From the NCBI RefSeq assembly GCF_020360975.1, contig NW_025408669.1, positions 3,844,001-3,908,000 on the forward strand: a stretch of DNA of 64,000 nucleotides, read 5' to 3'. Under the pieces are notes generated by a model. It searched no databases. It worked only from the letters and a program-made list of their open reading frames with translations, and was not told the origin of the DNA. The position numbers were made by a program, and so were the translations under genes. Positions 23,899-33,442 of this stretch are shown piece after piece (position 1 is the stretch's first letter; the number at the start of each line of letters is the position of its first letter). The stretch is from Hirsutella rhossiliensis (lineage: Eukaryota > Ascomycota > Sordariomycetes > Hypocreales > Ophiocordycipitaceae).

Positions 23899-25875
23899 TC
23901 AGGCATACAGCGCATCCACAACAAAGTCCAGCAAATCGGCAAACGTCAGCCCGCCGGCGCCGCGGCCCCGGAAGCGCTCGCCGCGGCCCCGTTGCTGGGC
24001 CACGCCCGTCTCGAGGTAGGCCTTTTCGGCGCCCGAGAGGTCGCGGTGCTCGCGCTCGCGCCAGGCGCGCTCGGCCTCTGAGCGGGCCTGGTCGAGGACG
24101 CGGTCGACGTCCTCGGCCTCCCAGAGGTTGCAGCGGTCGCAGTCGCGGCAGGGGCGGGGGTCCCCGTCCGGGCGGAAGTGGTCGCAGAAGTGGCGGTAGC
24201 CCTCGTCGCCGAGGTCGGCGCGGCAGACGTAGCACATCTTGTAGCCGCAGGGGCAGGTGAGCTTGTTGCAGCCGGCGTTCTTGACAAACGACGTGTTGCA
24301 GCGCGGGCACACGCGCTTGATGGCCAGGCTCATGGCCTGCTCGACCTGCGTGCGCAGCGCCACGAGCGACGACTCGTTGCACACATGGATATCGGCCCAC
24401 GATTTGTGGCACGACAGGCACGACACGCGCTTGCACCGCGGGTTCTGGCACGAGAAGCGCAGGCCCCGCCGCCGCCGGCAGTGTCGGTTGAGCGCCTTGT
24501 TCCACTCGCTGCTGAGGCGGCGCCACAGGCTCTGGTTGGAGCTGACGAGGATGCACGCAAGCGAGGAGAGCAGGGCGACGGGGAAGGAGAGGATGAGCAT
24601 TGCCGCGCAGCAGACGAGCAGCACGAGTCCGTAGGCGTTGTCGACCCTCAGCCGGGGCCGCCTGCCGCTCAACGGCACGCAGACGTCGTCGACCTCGATG
24701 TAGCTGCAGAAGGGACAGTGGATCAGGGGCAGCGCCGACGCCACGAGACCTTGTTCCGCCAGACGCTGGTCCAGCTTGTGCAACATGTCGGCGCCCTCCC
24801 TGTCCTCCATCAGGGCGCGGTGTAGATGGTCGGACGGGACGTAGCCGGCGCACCCGTCGCCCTCGACCGCCAGGCACTTGAGGGTGCCCGTGTCGGTGTT
24901 GATGCTGCTGAGCCATGCCTGGCCAAAGAGGGCCTCCTTGATGGAGTGCCGCACGCAGCGGACGCAAATCATGTGGCCGGCCTGGTTGCAGCTGGTAAAC
25001 TCCTCAAAGGGGGCGCCGACGAAGCAGCATGTGCACTCGTGGGTTGCGCCCGCCCGCTCAGCCTCATCGTGGTTGAGGCGCACGGCGAGCCCGCGGTCCG
25101 CCGCCTCCCTCTCCTCTCTGTCCCTCTCTTTCAAGGGACGCACGAGGGTATCGTACAGCTCGCGGTCGAGCTCGGCGCTGCCAGTGCTGCGGACGGCGGG
25201 GAAGATGGAGCCGTGGCCGGTGGAGCGCCAGACGACGAGGGGGTGGTTTTCGGCCTCGCCGGTGCCGATGGGCTTCCGTCGCAGGAAGAGAGAGGAGATG
25301 GTGAAGCGCCAGGACTTTGACGAGAGCGAGACGAGGGTGCGGCGGGCGTCGAGGTAGGCGTGGTTTGACTCGGCAAGGACGGCGTTGATGGTGGACCGCG
25401 ACAGGCCCCTGAACTCTAGCCAAGCGAGTGAGCGAACGGCCCGGATGTACTCTGGGCTGCGGAAGACGTCTGTCCTGGACAGGGGCGTGGCAGGGTCGGA
25501 GCCCCGGTCGGCGACGGTCCTCCACCTGCCCTTGACCCAGGCAACGCGGTTCTTGAGCAGTGCGTCGGCGACGAGGGCGAGGCGCGACTCGCCGTCGAAG
25601 CTGGACAGCAGCTCACGGAAGACCTCGATCTGGACATCGGGGAAAACGGCGGCCAGGGCCTCGAGGCTGCTGTTGAGGTCGCGCAGGTCGGGCCGCTCGG
25701 GCGGGATGCAGGGCAGCTGGGCCTCGTCGTGTATGAATTCCGGCCGCCGGTGCTGCTGCTGCTCTGACGACGAGGACGACGAGGACAACGGCAGCGGCGC
25801 GGGCCTTGGCTTGGTGCGGCTGCTGGCGGGCGATCTATCGCTGCTACTGGAGGAGAGCAGGCCCGAGAAGACCAT
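23899..25875 (-). CDS. RBR-type E3 ubiquitin ligase (RNF216-like) with membrane insert
   Basis: Single-exon gene of 658 residues. RBR ligases take ubiquitin from an E2 onto a cysteine of RING2 before passing it to the substrate. A Ser-rich N-terminus is followed by a CUE-like helical segment (about 65-108). RING1 begins at CTCC (281) and ends near LKC (334). The IBR region runs from HCPFC (near 387) to about 500 and is interrupted by a strongly hydrophobic stretch (about 413-446) that could form a membrane hairpin. RING2 begins CPRC (523) with predicted catalytic Cys536 in NAGCNKLTC, followed by paired cysteines and histidines. The C-terminus contains an RG-rich run (QRGRGERFRGRG). The RING1 layout resembles the RNF216/TRIAD3 group. 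Membrane anchoring is inference. It is divergent from the tRNA and TDA10-type gene. Confidence 0.9.
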   Translation of the reverse strand: MVFSGLLSSSSSDRSPASSRTKPRPAPLPLSSSSSSSEQQQHRRPEFIHDEAQLPCIPPERPDLRDLNSSLEALAAVFPDVQIEVFRELLSSFDGESRLALVADALLKNRVAWVKGRWRTVADRGSDPATPLSRTDVFRSPEYIRAVRSLAWLEFRGLSRSTINAVLAESNHAYLDARRTLVSLSSKSWRFTISSLFLRRKPIGTGEAENHPLVVWRSTGHGSIFPAVRSTGSAELDRELYDTLVRPLKERDREEREAADRGLAVRLNHDEAERAGATHECTCCFVGAPFEEFTSCNQAGHMICVRCVRHSIKEALFGQAWLSSINTDTGTLKCLAVEGDGCAGYVPSDHLHRALMEDREGADMLHKLDQRLAEQGLVASALPLIHCPFCSYIEVDDVCVPLSGRRPRLRVDNAYGLVLLVCCAAMLILSFPVALLSSLACILVSSNQSLWRRLSSEWNKALNRHCRRRRGLRFSCQNPRCKRVSCLSCHKSWADIHVCNESSLVALRTQVEQAMSLAIKRVCPRCNTSFVKNAGCNKLTCPCGYKMCYVCRADLGDEGYRHFCDHFRPDGDPRPCRDCDRCNLWEAEDVDRVLDQARSEAERAWREREHRDLSGAEKAYLETGVAQQRGRGERFRGRGAGGLTFADLLDFVVDALYA

Positions 25876-26333
25876 GATGGATTCTCATGCTGGATGAACG
25901 CGCATGTCTGTCGCTCTGGGTCGCGCAAGCTGGCCGCCAGAAGGTACGGTTTGCGGGAGGAGGAGGAGGAGGTTGTCGTTTGTCGTCGGATGACTCAGAT
26001 GAGGGATGCCACGTGCGCCGGTGTTGAGCGAAGACGAGCTTCGGCAGCAGCGCGGGAGCAGAAGCACCGGGACGGTAGATACGAATTACGTGCGCAGCGG
26101 CTGGTTAGTAAAGAACCAAAAATTGGACCGCTCGACGCTCCCGATACCGACGCGGTTTGCGTTTCTTCTTGTCAACCGACAAACAAAGGCTTGAATGGCA
26201 GACAAGGAGCGACTTGATGCAGTGATGGAGCTTCATCAGATCTGTCTCTCCGACCGGATGCATGGCAGTACCGTGATGAGCTGTTGCGCAGAATATATGG
26301 ACTAACAACTAGTCCCCGTTCATCAATTCACAT
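25876..26333. other. Divergent intergenic region
   Basis: About 460 bp upstream of the RBR gene and of the tRNA. It presumably holds the RBR promoter. No other gene is seen. Confidence 0.4.
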
Positions 26334-26496
26334 GGCTTCATGGTCTAGTGGTATGATTCCTGCGTACGTTCAACCGACATACAGTACCCCTTCCGACCGT
26401 AAGCTAATAAGTCCTAGTTCGGGAAATAACCTGGAGTCCCCGATTCCTAAGAATCGCCTTTGCAGGAGGCCCCGGGTTCGAATCCCGGTGAAGCCC
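26334..26496 (+). tRNA. Probable tRNA gene with an unusually long intron, isotype unresolved
   Basis: Acceptor stem GGCTTCA (26334-26340) pairs fully with TGAAGCC (26489-26495). The D arm TGGTCTAGTGGTATGATT and T arm CCGGG-TTCGAAT-CCCGG are canonical, and anticodon stem CCTGC (26359-26363) pairs with GCAGG (26462-26466). Between the anticodon half-stems lie about 98 nt. If the intron follows base 37 it is 26370-26460 (91 nt) and the anticodon would be ACG (Arg), but the body looks more like tRNA-Pro, -Gln or -Glu and base 32 would be an unusual G. The intron contains a small palindrome GATTC-CTAA-GAATC. Either the intron is atypical or the gene is a damaged copy. Confidence 0.7.
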
Positions 26497-26722
26497 CACT
26501 TTTTGCTGTCCAGTAGCAATATAGTCTTTTTTTTTTGGTATACTCGACATTGCTGGCTTTTTGCTGCCTTTGCAAGCCCGTGAGTTCCGAAGCCAGCCCG
26601 TAACTGTATTTGTTTGGACATTCTTTTGCTGGTCGTTGTCGGTGCAGTGCCACTTGCATACACCCCCGCCTCAGAAACGTCCAAGTCCATCGCCATTCTG
26701 ACCTGCGCATCCAAGTGCCCCA

Positions 26723-27676
26723 ATGCTGTCGGAATTGCACAATGACAAAGCTCCAATATGCATCCCTTTTATCCGCGAGCGCCTCGAGGCCCATCAGTCC
26801 CGCGGGCCCTTGATGATTGGCCTCAACGGCATGCAGGGAGTGGGCAAGACAACGCTCGTCACTGCGCTAGCCGCTGTGCTCGACGCGGCCGGCATCCGCA
26901 CCTTGACCTGCAGCATAGACGATTTCTATCTGACGCACGAGGACCAAGCCGCCCTGGCTCGCGAGCACCCCGGCAATGCGCTCATGCAGCACCGCGGCGA
27001 GCCAGGTGAACACCGGACCTGCGTACCCAGGGAGTCTAGGGTAGGTAGGCGGGACGGCGCTGACTGGGTGCTTCTTCTAGGAACCCATGACATTGCTCTC
27101 GCAGGATCCGTCTTTGCCTCTTTGATGCGCGGAGAGCCCACGAAAATTCCCCAGTACGACAAGGGCGCCTTCAACGGTCAGGGAGACCGCCGGCCCGGGT
27201 CGGAGTGGAAGGCCGTCAATGAGCCTGGACAGCCGCCCGTGCAAGTCGTCATCCTCGAGGGCTGGCTGGTCGGATTCCGACCCCTGAGCTTGGACGACGT
27301 CGAGCGGAGATGGAGCGCCCCGAGCCGTACCCTGCACAAGCATCGCCTGGAGTACTTGCTTCTCCTCAACCAACTCCTCAAGGACTACGACCCTCTGACG
27401 GACCTCTTTGACGCCTTCATCCACATTGACTCGGAAGATGTCGAGTACGTCTACAGCTGGCGCCTGGAGCAGGAAGACAGCCTCCGAGCCCAGAGGCGAG
27501 ATCCGACTGCTGGCATGACGCCGGACCAGGTCATTAAGTTTGTCGATGGCTACTTTCCCGGCTACGAGCTTTACACGGATGGCTTGAGGAGAGGCATCTT
27601 TGCAAACCGTCCCGGATGCCAACTGCGCCTGGTGGTTGGTCGTGACAGAAGGGTGAATCAAGTCGTTCGCATTTAG
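26723..27676 (+). CDS. TDA10: P-loop kinase, TDA10 / D-glycerate 3-kinase-like
   Basis: Exons 26723-27005 and 27081-27676 give 292 residues. The Walker A loop GMQGVGKTTL lies near residue 40, followed by SIDDFYLTHED, typical of the phosphoribulokinase/uridine kinase-like fold. Splicing restores RGEPGTHD, the conserved PGTHD of the TDA10/glycerate kinase family. QYDKGAFNGQGDRRP and VVILEGWLVGF follow. Yeast Tda10 is a putative ATP-binding kinase related to plant glycerate kinase; the true substrate in fungi is not established. The 75-nt intron is a multiple of three and contains no in-frame stop, so retention would add 25 residues just before the THD motif. The start is the first ATG, 226 bp after the tRNA. 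Confidence 0.88.
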   Translation: MLSELHNDKAPICIPFIRERLEAHQSRGPLMIGLNGMQGVGKTTLVTALAAVLDAAGIRTLTCSIDDFYLTHEDQAALAREHPGNALMQHRGEPGEHRTCVPRESRVGRRDGADWVLLLGTHDIALAGSVFASLMRGEPTKIPQYDKGAFNGQGDRRPGSEWKAVNEPGQPPVQVVILEGWLVGFRPLSLDDVERRWSAPSRTLHKHRLEYLLLLNQLLKDYDPLTDLFDAFIHIDSEDVEYVYSWRLEQEDSLRAQRRDPTAGMTPDQVIKFVDGYFPGYELYTDGLRRGIFANRPGCQLRLVVGRDRRVNQVVRI

Positions 27677-27833
27677 GGCAATCTCTCCACGGCTGGAAAG
27701 CATGTCATGGGCCAGGCAAACTGTCTTCATGGTATAGATTCATCTCCCGAGGACTCCTCGTACGCCCCAAAACGCCAGCTTCGCAACGCACATGGTACAT
27801 GTCTTTTAAGCAAAGCAAGCTTCCAGCCCCTCT

Positions 27834-29276
27834 CTACAGACTCTTGTCATCCACCACGCGCTGTCCATCTTGCCTCATCTTGGCAAGCTTGCGATCAATC
27901 GTCTCCGAGCGAAGCCGAACAGCCTCCTCACGTCTAGCAGCCTCGTCTTCAAACCCTTGAACCATGCGACGCTTGCTGCGTCTGGCATCTCGTAGTTGTG
28001 TCATAATGCCGCTGAATTGGTCGACGAACCAGTCGCCAGCGGCCTCCCAATCATCCAACGCCATGGCGGCAAACATGTGCTGCTGCTCCTTTTCCCCCTG
28101 CTGTCGGTATTGCTCTAACTTTAGGGGGAGCTTGGCTGATGCGTCCTGTCCACCCTGGGCTGTTGCTTTGCCCGGGTCAAGGTCAAAGGGTTCGTCTGTG
28201 AGATCGCTGAATGACATTGAGCTCAGCATCCTGTCATCGTAGTCGGGGCTGCCACGGCGGCGCTTCCGTTCCCGGGGCAGCTTCTGCAGCGCAATGTTGG
28301 CAGGCACCGGACTCCCTTCCCTGAAGCGCCGCGTGCCGCCTCTGGGTTTGTCTGCAGCAGCCATCTTAGGGGGCCCCTCATGCGCGGACAGGGAGTCGAG
28401 CTCTTCGTCCAGGTCGTGGGCGGGAGCGCTTTGTCGGGCATCGTCCAGGTTCCGCCGCCCCGGCCAGTGTGTACTCTCAATGGACGGGGATGGGCTGGGA
28501 GTCTCACGCGTTTCATGGATGACATTTCGGCTAGGTGCGGGCAGCCTCTTAATCCTTACCTCGCGTACAGGAAGCTTCGGCTGAACCGCAGCAGCTGCTG
28601 ATGAGCGGTCATGGTGGGGCCTGTAGCTTTGCGGCTGCCTCCTGTTTGCGAGTACGGCATCGTCGTGGAAGCCGTCCATCATCTGTGGCAGGCCGCGGCG
28701 ATCGGCCCCCGGGACAACCGACATCATGAGGTTTTCTCCGATGCGGAAAGCAGCCGGAGGAGGGGCGCTTTGAAAGCCCCTGCTGCTGTTTTGAACGTGA
28801 GCCTGAGGGCCGCGGTTGCTTTGCCCCTTGGCATTGGGGGTTGCCTCTCCCTCGGACCCCTCTTCAGGCTCGTTCAGAGGAGTCGAGAGGCCCGAGTTCA
28901 TGAAGCTGTCGCCGAGCTGGGAGCCGGAGAAGAGACCTGGGTGGTGGTGATGGCCCGAGCTGCCCCTGGCCGGGTGTGAAGTCGGGGAAGTCTGAGAGAC
29001 GTGTGGCGGCGACGCCAAGCGCGCATGGCTAGTGATTTGGCCATTGTGTTGCTGATGCGAGGCGCCGTTTCGGTAGTTTGCGGGCAGGGAAAGCCTGGCA
29101 GCTTCGGCCAGTTCCTGTCTGGTAGGCGCATGTGACGGATCCTGGGGCGTGTCTGATCCGGTCTCGACCAGAGTATCGCTCTTTGGGGCGCTCGCGTTGT
29201 AGTTGGCGGCGCTGTCCGAGTTTTTGCGGGCGAAAGCCTGCAGCCTGCCACCTCTGTCCTTTAAGCTCAGCGGCAT
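27834..29276 (-). CDS. ECM11: ECM11-domain protein
   Basis: A 480-residue, mostly disordered protein rich in Ser, Pro, Gln and His, starting MPLSLKDRGGRLQAFARK. The only folded-looking part is the C-terminal 80 residues or so: a tryptophan-containing helix (MALDDWEAAGDWFVDQF) followed by a charged coiled coil with RRSKRRMV and EEAVRLRSETIDRKLAKM. This matches the fungal ECM11 domain; yeast Ecm11 acts at the synaptonemal complex in meiosis. The assignment rests on the C-terminal domain. The frame stays open to 29336, but the codon there is TTG, so the first in-frame ATG (29274-29276) was taken as the start. It is convergent with the TDA10-type gene and divergent from the SRF1-like gene. Confidence 0.75.
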   Translation of the reverse strand: MPLSLKDRGGRLQAFARKNSDSAANYNASAPKSDTLVETGSDTPQDPSHAPTRQELAEAARLSLPANYRNGASHQQHNGQITSHARLASPPHVSQTSPTSHPARGSSGHHHHPGLFSGSQLGDSFMNSGLSTPLNEPEEGSEGEATPNAKGQSNRGPQAHVQNSSRGFQSAPPPAAFRIGENLMMSVVPGADRRGLPQMMDGFHDDAVLANRRQPQSYRPHHDRSSAAAAVQPKLPVREVRIKRLPAPSRNVIHETRETPSPSPSIESTHWPGRRNLDDARQSAPAHDLDEELDSLSAHEGPPKMAAADKPRGGTRRFREGSPVPANIALQKLPRERKRRRGSPDYDDRMLSSMSFSDLTDEPFDLDPGKATAQGGQDASAKLPLKLEQYRQQGEKEQQHMFAAMALDDWEAAGDWFVDQFSGIMTQLRDARRSKRRMVQGFEDEAARREEAVRLRSETIDRKLAKMRQDGQRVVDDKSL

Positions 29277-30190
29277 CTCGTCCAGGCAGAGCGTGCCGAT
29301 GGTGGTCGAGCTCTTGAGGTGCGCAAGCGTGCACAAAGTCAGGTCATGAGTTAATCTGCCGGCGTGAATGGGTCGACGTGACGGGGAACCATCATCTCGC
29401 CGGCCCCATGCCGCAAGTAACCACGACGATAAGGGCTGTTACTTTGTAACTCATGCACGGTGAAAGGGCAGCGTCGCGTGCCGCGGAGGAATGGCTAGTG
29501 TCGAGGCAGGCTGAGATAGAGAATTGACCGTCGTCGAGCTAAAGCTGAGGTCGAGAAAGCGAATGCTCCGTGTGAAGCAGCCTCGATTCGCACGGTCAAG
29601 ATACAAGCACCCTGGGTTATCGAGCCATCAGGAAGCCACGTGCTCCTTCACCTGGGCTGGTACTTGCTTGGGCTCAGAATAGCGTTTGCAAGCACCTCAG
29701 GTAGGCTACTAAGGTAGGGCTAGGACTGTTCATCTCAGCCAGTTGGCTCTGAACTGATGCTGAAACTTCTCAGCAGCTCGTCCAAGTGCCGATCAATGAC
29801 AAAAAGTACTGCTTCCTTTAAAAATACTGTCGGAGCGGGCTGAAGCGCCGTCTTTCACGCCTCGTCCCAAGTACCCCAGGCTCTTGAAGACTTGGTCAAA
29901 GCATGCTGCTGTCACGTGAAATACCCCCGCCCCACCAGTAAAGTCATCTCTTGGGCTCATTCCACTTCCGAGGTGTCGTTAAAAGCAGCCTGTTTGCATC
30001 CTCCAACTCGGCAGACGCGCGCTCGCCGCGCGATCAGCAAGCAACGGGCTCCGAATTTGCACCGCTTCTCCACGATCCTCTCCTCCGTCGACACATGCCC
30101 TCTCCGCGCGCGCCCCCCCTGGAAGCGTTGGCGACCACGAGAACCATGCCAAGCTGTTGAGACTCGGCGCCTCGCAACGGTCGCTCCCAA
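29277..30190. other. Divergent promoter region
   Basis: About 910 bp between the ECM11-domain gene (-) and the SRF1-like gene (+). No gene is visible; both promoters should be here. Confidence 0.45.
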
Positions 30191-31439
30191 ATGTCTGGGC
30201 AGCCGGCGGCCGCCTCTCCTAGCCTGAAGCGAGCAAGCGGCCCTCTGGCCATGGCGTCCTCGTCAACACTTGACGCTCGTTACGCTCCTTCGGAATCCGA
30301 AAAGTCTGTCGAAAGCGCAGCCGACAAGGCGGCTCTACGATTGCGGCCTCCACGATCTTTGCCCCGTACGTCACCGATGCTTTTTCGGTCCCCACCTTGG
30401 TCCCCTGCTTTGATGCTCCTTTCTTTCGAGGCTGACGTCGTGTGCAGCCTGGATTGACTCCTACGAAGAGAGATATGGCGTCGCGCCCGAGTCCCAGCTC
30501 CGCCTCCTCAACCCGCCCGCCCGCGTCGTCCGACCTCAGCACAATGCGACCCCCAACGAGCTCCAGCGACGCGTCTCCAAGGACGGATTCGTCACCTGGG
30601 ATGACCCCCAGCTGGGACCGGCAAAAGATGTCCGCGCCAAGATCCCTCACTTTCTGAGGTACGGCCGCGCGTCGATGCGTGGAAGGAAATGGGACCACCT
30701 GCGATCCGCCGAGCCCGTCATCGTCGCTGCCTACAGCCCTGCGACATCCCAGCCTGCGCTGGCCTGGAACGACTTTCTTCATGCGTCGGCGTGGGGGCAT
30801 ATGCCCAACGAGGAGTCCGAGGTGGTCGATTACGAAGTCTTGAAGAAGCTGCAACCGTCGTTTGATCGCGACGCCGAGGTGCCGTTGCACCCGCTCGACT
30901 CCAAGGGGTCACGGAGGCGAAGGACCATGGTGTTTTACAAGCGCGTCTGGAACGCCATCATGCGCAACTCGCTGTCTCCTTTGCTCTTCCGATTGGCCGT
31001 CATGGTCACGTCTATACTCGCCCTCGGCATCGCCACACGGATATACCAACGTGAGGACTCGATTGATAGGAACAGCGCGGAGCGAACTCAGGCGGCCGTG
31101 GCAGTCGCTGTTGACTGTGTGGCTATCCCCTACATAGGGTACATGATCTGGGACGAGTATACGGGCAAGCCGGTCGGGCTGCGCTCCGGATTCTCTAAGG
31201 TACGACTGATCCTGCTTGACCTTTTTTTCGTCATCTTCAAGTCGGCCAGCACGGCTCTGGCGTTTGAGAGCCTCGTCTTTCACAACGTCAGGGAGAGCAA
31301 CCTCCTGCATCTCTCGACGGCGCTGGGAGTCTTTGAGCTTGTCGGGCTTATATCCTGGACCATGACCTTCACCGTCAACATCTTTCGCACCGTGGAGCGG
31401 CTTGGCGGCGGCGCCGACAACGACAGCGGACTCGCTTGA
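30191..31439 (+). CDS. SRF1: Integral membrane protein, SRF1-like (phospholipase D regulator family)
   Basis: Exons 30191-30365 and 30448-31439 (intron starts GTACGT, ends GCAG) give 388 residues. A disordered, Ser-rich N-terminus is followed by PPWIDSYEERYG and a globular cytosolic part, then four hydrophobic helices: about LLFRLAVMVTSILALGIA, AAVAVAVDCVAIPYIGYMI, LILLDLFFVIFKSASTALAF and ALGVFELVGLISWTMTFTV. The loop WDEYTGKPVGLRS between helices 2 and 3 and the overall layout fit the fungal SRF1 family, named after yeast Srf1, a regulator of the phospholipase D Spo14. Membrane topology is read from the sequence; the family name is from memory and regulation of phospholipase D here is inference. 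Confidence 0.78.
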
Positions 31440-31999
31440 GGAAGAGTATTTTCCGTTTTGGCCAACTTGTACGGGACGGGAGGACGCCTTGCAAAGGGAG
31501 GCCTGTGTTGGCGAAGGCTTCAGGGGTCGAGCAACCGGAGAGCTCCCTTCTCAAGCAGATTCGAAGAGGAAAAGGTTACGAAACTGCATTGCATTGCATG
31601 CTGAACGATGTTACGACTGCGATCCCCTCGTCTCATTACCGCATACATTCAGCTCACATTGGTGCATTCGGCTCCAGCGATGATACAGCCGCAGGGCCAA
31701 GTACATACCTTAATTACCCACTTACGTCGATAAATAATGATGGCGGAGGAGGGCGAGGGGGGCTGGGCCTGGTCTGCTTCTTTGTAACTCACATCGTTAT
31801 GCCGGAGCATGTCAGAGCCGAGCGTCGGGCACCCGCACATAACTTTGTTGTCGGCTTGCATCGCGGGGCGACCCGTTTGAGGGATTCCAGATGCTGTGTC
31901 GGAGTCTACCCGCGAAGGAGCTCGGGCATGTTGTATGATAACCCAGAAGGCGACTTCATTGAATTAAGGCGCCCCCTCGTGAGAAAGTCCGGGACGGCA
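31440..31999. other. 3' flank of SRF1-like gene
   Basis: About 560 bp with no supportable gene. It ends at the simple-repeat tail of the non-LTR retrotransposon remnant. Confidence 0.4.
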
Positions 32000-32775
32000 T
32001 CGCATAGTTTAGTTTAGTTTAGTTTAGTGTATTTTCCGTCCAGCAACTTTTGGTCGCTCAGGTCTCCGCAGGGGAGCACAGGACGTGCTGAGCTAGCAGG
32101 TGTCTACATGCTACATATCGTACACTTCACCCACTATCCAGCATTTCATCGGCTCAACGGCGCTCATGACAAACCTGTTGCCCGTCAGCGGGACGTCCAG
32201 GCATGAAGAGAAAGCTGTCCCGTGGTCAGATCAGCCAATTTGCTTCTGGGGCCTTGCAGCCCTTGATGACCTCGGCGATCGCATGGTCGCGAGACCTTGA
32301 CGCCGCCCGAGATCGGAGCAGGTAACAGAAAGGATTGAGAGGAAAGGTAGGGTGAGAGAGAGAATGATGACCGTCTAGTGGCGTGGGCAGATCCTCCGAA
32401 GAAGGAGCTCGCTTTCGCCAGCCTGACGAATTTGTCAAAGTCCTTGCCGATTGCGCGGTTGATGGCTGCAGCCGGCCAAGGTGCAAGCCGCATACGATGC
32501 CGTGGCGCAACCTTTCTGCAGTAAAAGATGTGTGCTGGCTCTTTTCGTCTTCCGCACGAGCACGTCAGTCGCGCATTGTCGTGACCAAACCTTTCGTGGT
32601 AGTCAGCAAAATCCCCATGGTGGGTTCTTGCTGCAAGCAAGTTACGAAGCAGGGGCCGAGAGAGCGCCAATTCTGACGGGCAGCTGGTTGTGGCTTTAAG
32701 CCTCAGGTCTCTGTATCGCTCCGGCGCAGAGGCTTCCCACCAGGCCTTGAAAGCCTCTTCCGGCTGCTGTCACGG
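32000..32775 (-). mobile_element. Non-LTR (LINE, Tad-like) retrotransposon 3' remnant
   Basis: On the minus strand an open frame from about 32,772 to 32,185, preceded by an in-frame TGA, encodes the end of a LINE ORF2. It reads KAWWEASAPERYRDL, SRPLLRNLLAARTHHGDFADYH, then a cysteine-histidine knuckle CSCGRRKEPAHIFYC and KDFDKFVRLAKASSFFGG. This order is typical of the region after RNase H in fungal Tad/MGL-type elements. Downstream on the same strand, at 32,005-32,028, lies a run of five ACTAA units, the kind of short repeat tail that ends such elements. Only the last 0.8 kb is present, as expected from 5'-truncated insertion. It shows no heavy CpA loss, unlike the relics after 46.5 kb. Confidence 0.8.
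32005..32028 (-). repeat. (ACTAA)n tail of the LINE remnant
   Basis: On the + strand TAGTT is repeated about five times. Its position just beyond the ORF2 fragment fits a retroposon tail. Confidence 0.8.
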
Positions 32776-33442
32776 CATCGCATCTTTGAGTCGTACGAAG
32801 GCTTGCGGGTAGCCTATTGTCGGAGCGGATAAGTTACCTTGCTTCTTGGCTCATCGATTCTAACTTTGTGCTCCGTACGTACAAATGGCAGCTTCGTGCG
32901 CTAAGCCGGCTTGGGCCTAGCGCTCCCTCCCGCAATCACTGCCTTGCCGTGCTTGCCTCATCCACTCAGCAGGCTAACAAAGGGAAAGCGGCGCTGAGGA
33001 CTGACGCCCGAATCCTTTGCCATAGTCCTTCTCCTCCAACAACATCTCTTCTCCTCGCCGCGCTTCGCCTTCTCCCTTTTCCTCTCCCTTGCAGCCCAGG
33101 ACCGAGGGCGCAGACAGTTGAGACTTTGCTCGTGCCGTCTGTCGCCGCAGTCATCACTGCATCCGTGTGTCACGCGCCCATTTCCTCGACCCCGGTGTCG
33201 GCCATCGCCTCTTCCGCCGGCTGCGTCCGCCTCTTCGTCCCGGCGTCGAGCTCCTCCCGCGACTTGTGCTCTCCCGACCGACAGCCCCGCAGACACGCCC
33301 TTTCGGCGGGTGTTTGCCAGCTGTCCGATCGAGCCGCTAACCCTCGCGAGGCAGCTTTTCCACGACTCGACCACGACGCCCCTCACGCGCGACCCCGCCT
33401 CATCTCTCCCCGCGACGGCGCTCTGCCCATCAGGCGTAGACA
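32776..33442. other. Cullin-1 promoter and leader
   Basis: About 670 bp between the LINE remnant and the cullin ATG. The last 400 bp are pyrimidine-rich with no stop for long stretches, but show no protein family features. Confidence 0.5.

Noticed and set aside
29277..29336. A longer ECM11-domain protein starting at 29336
   Set aside because: The codon is TTG; the first ATG is at 29276.
31436..32017. A 193-codon plus-strand frame after the SRF1-like gene
   Set aside because: No domain, starts inside the end of the SRF1-like gene and runs into the LINE tail.
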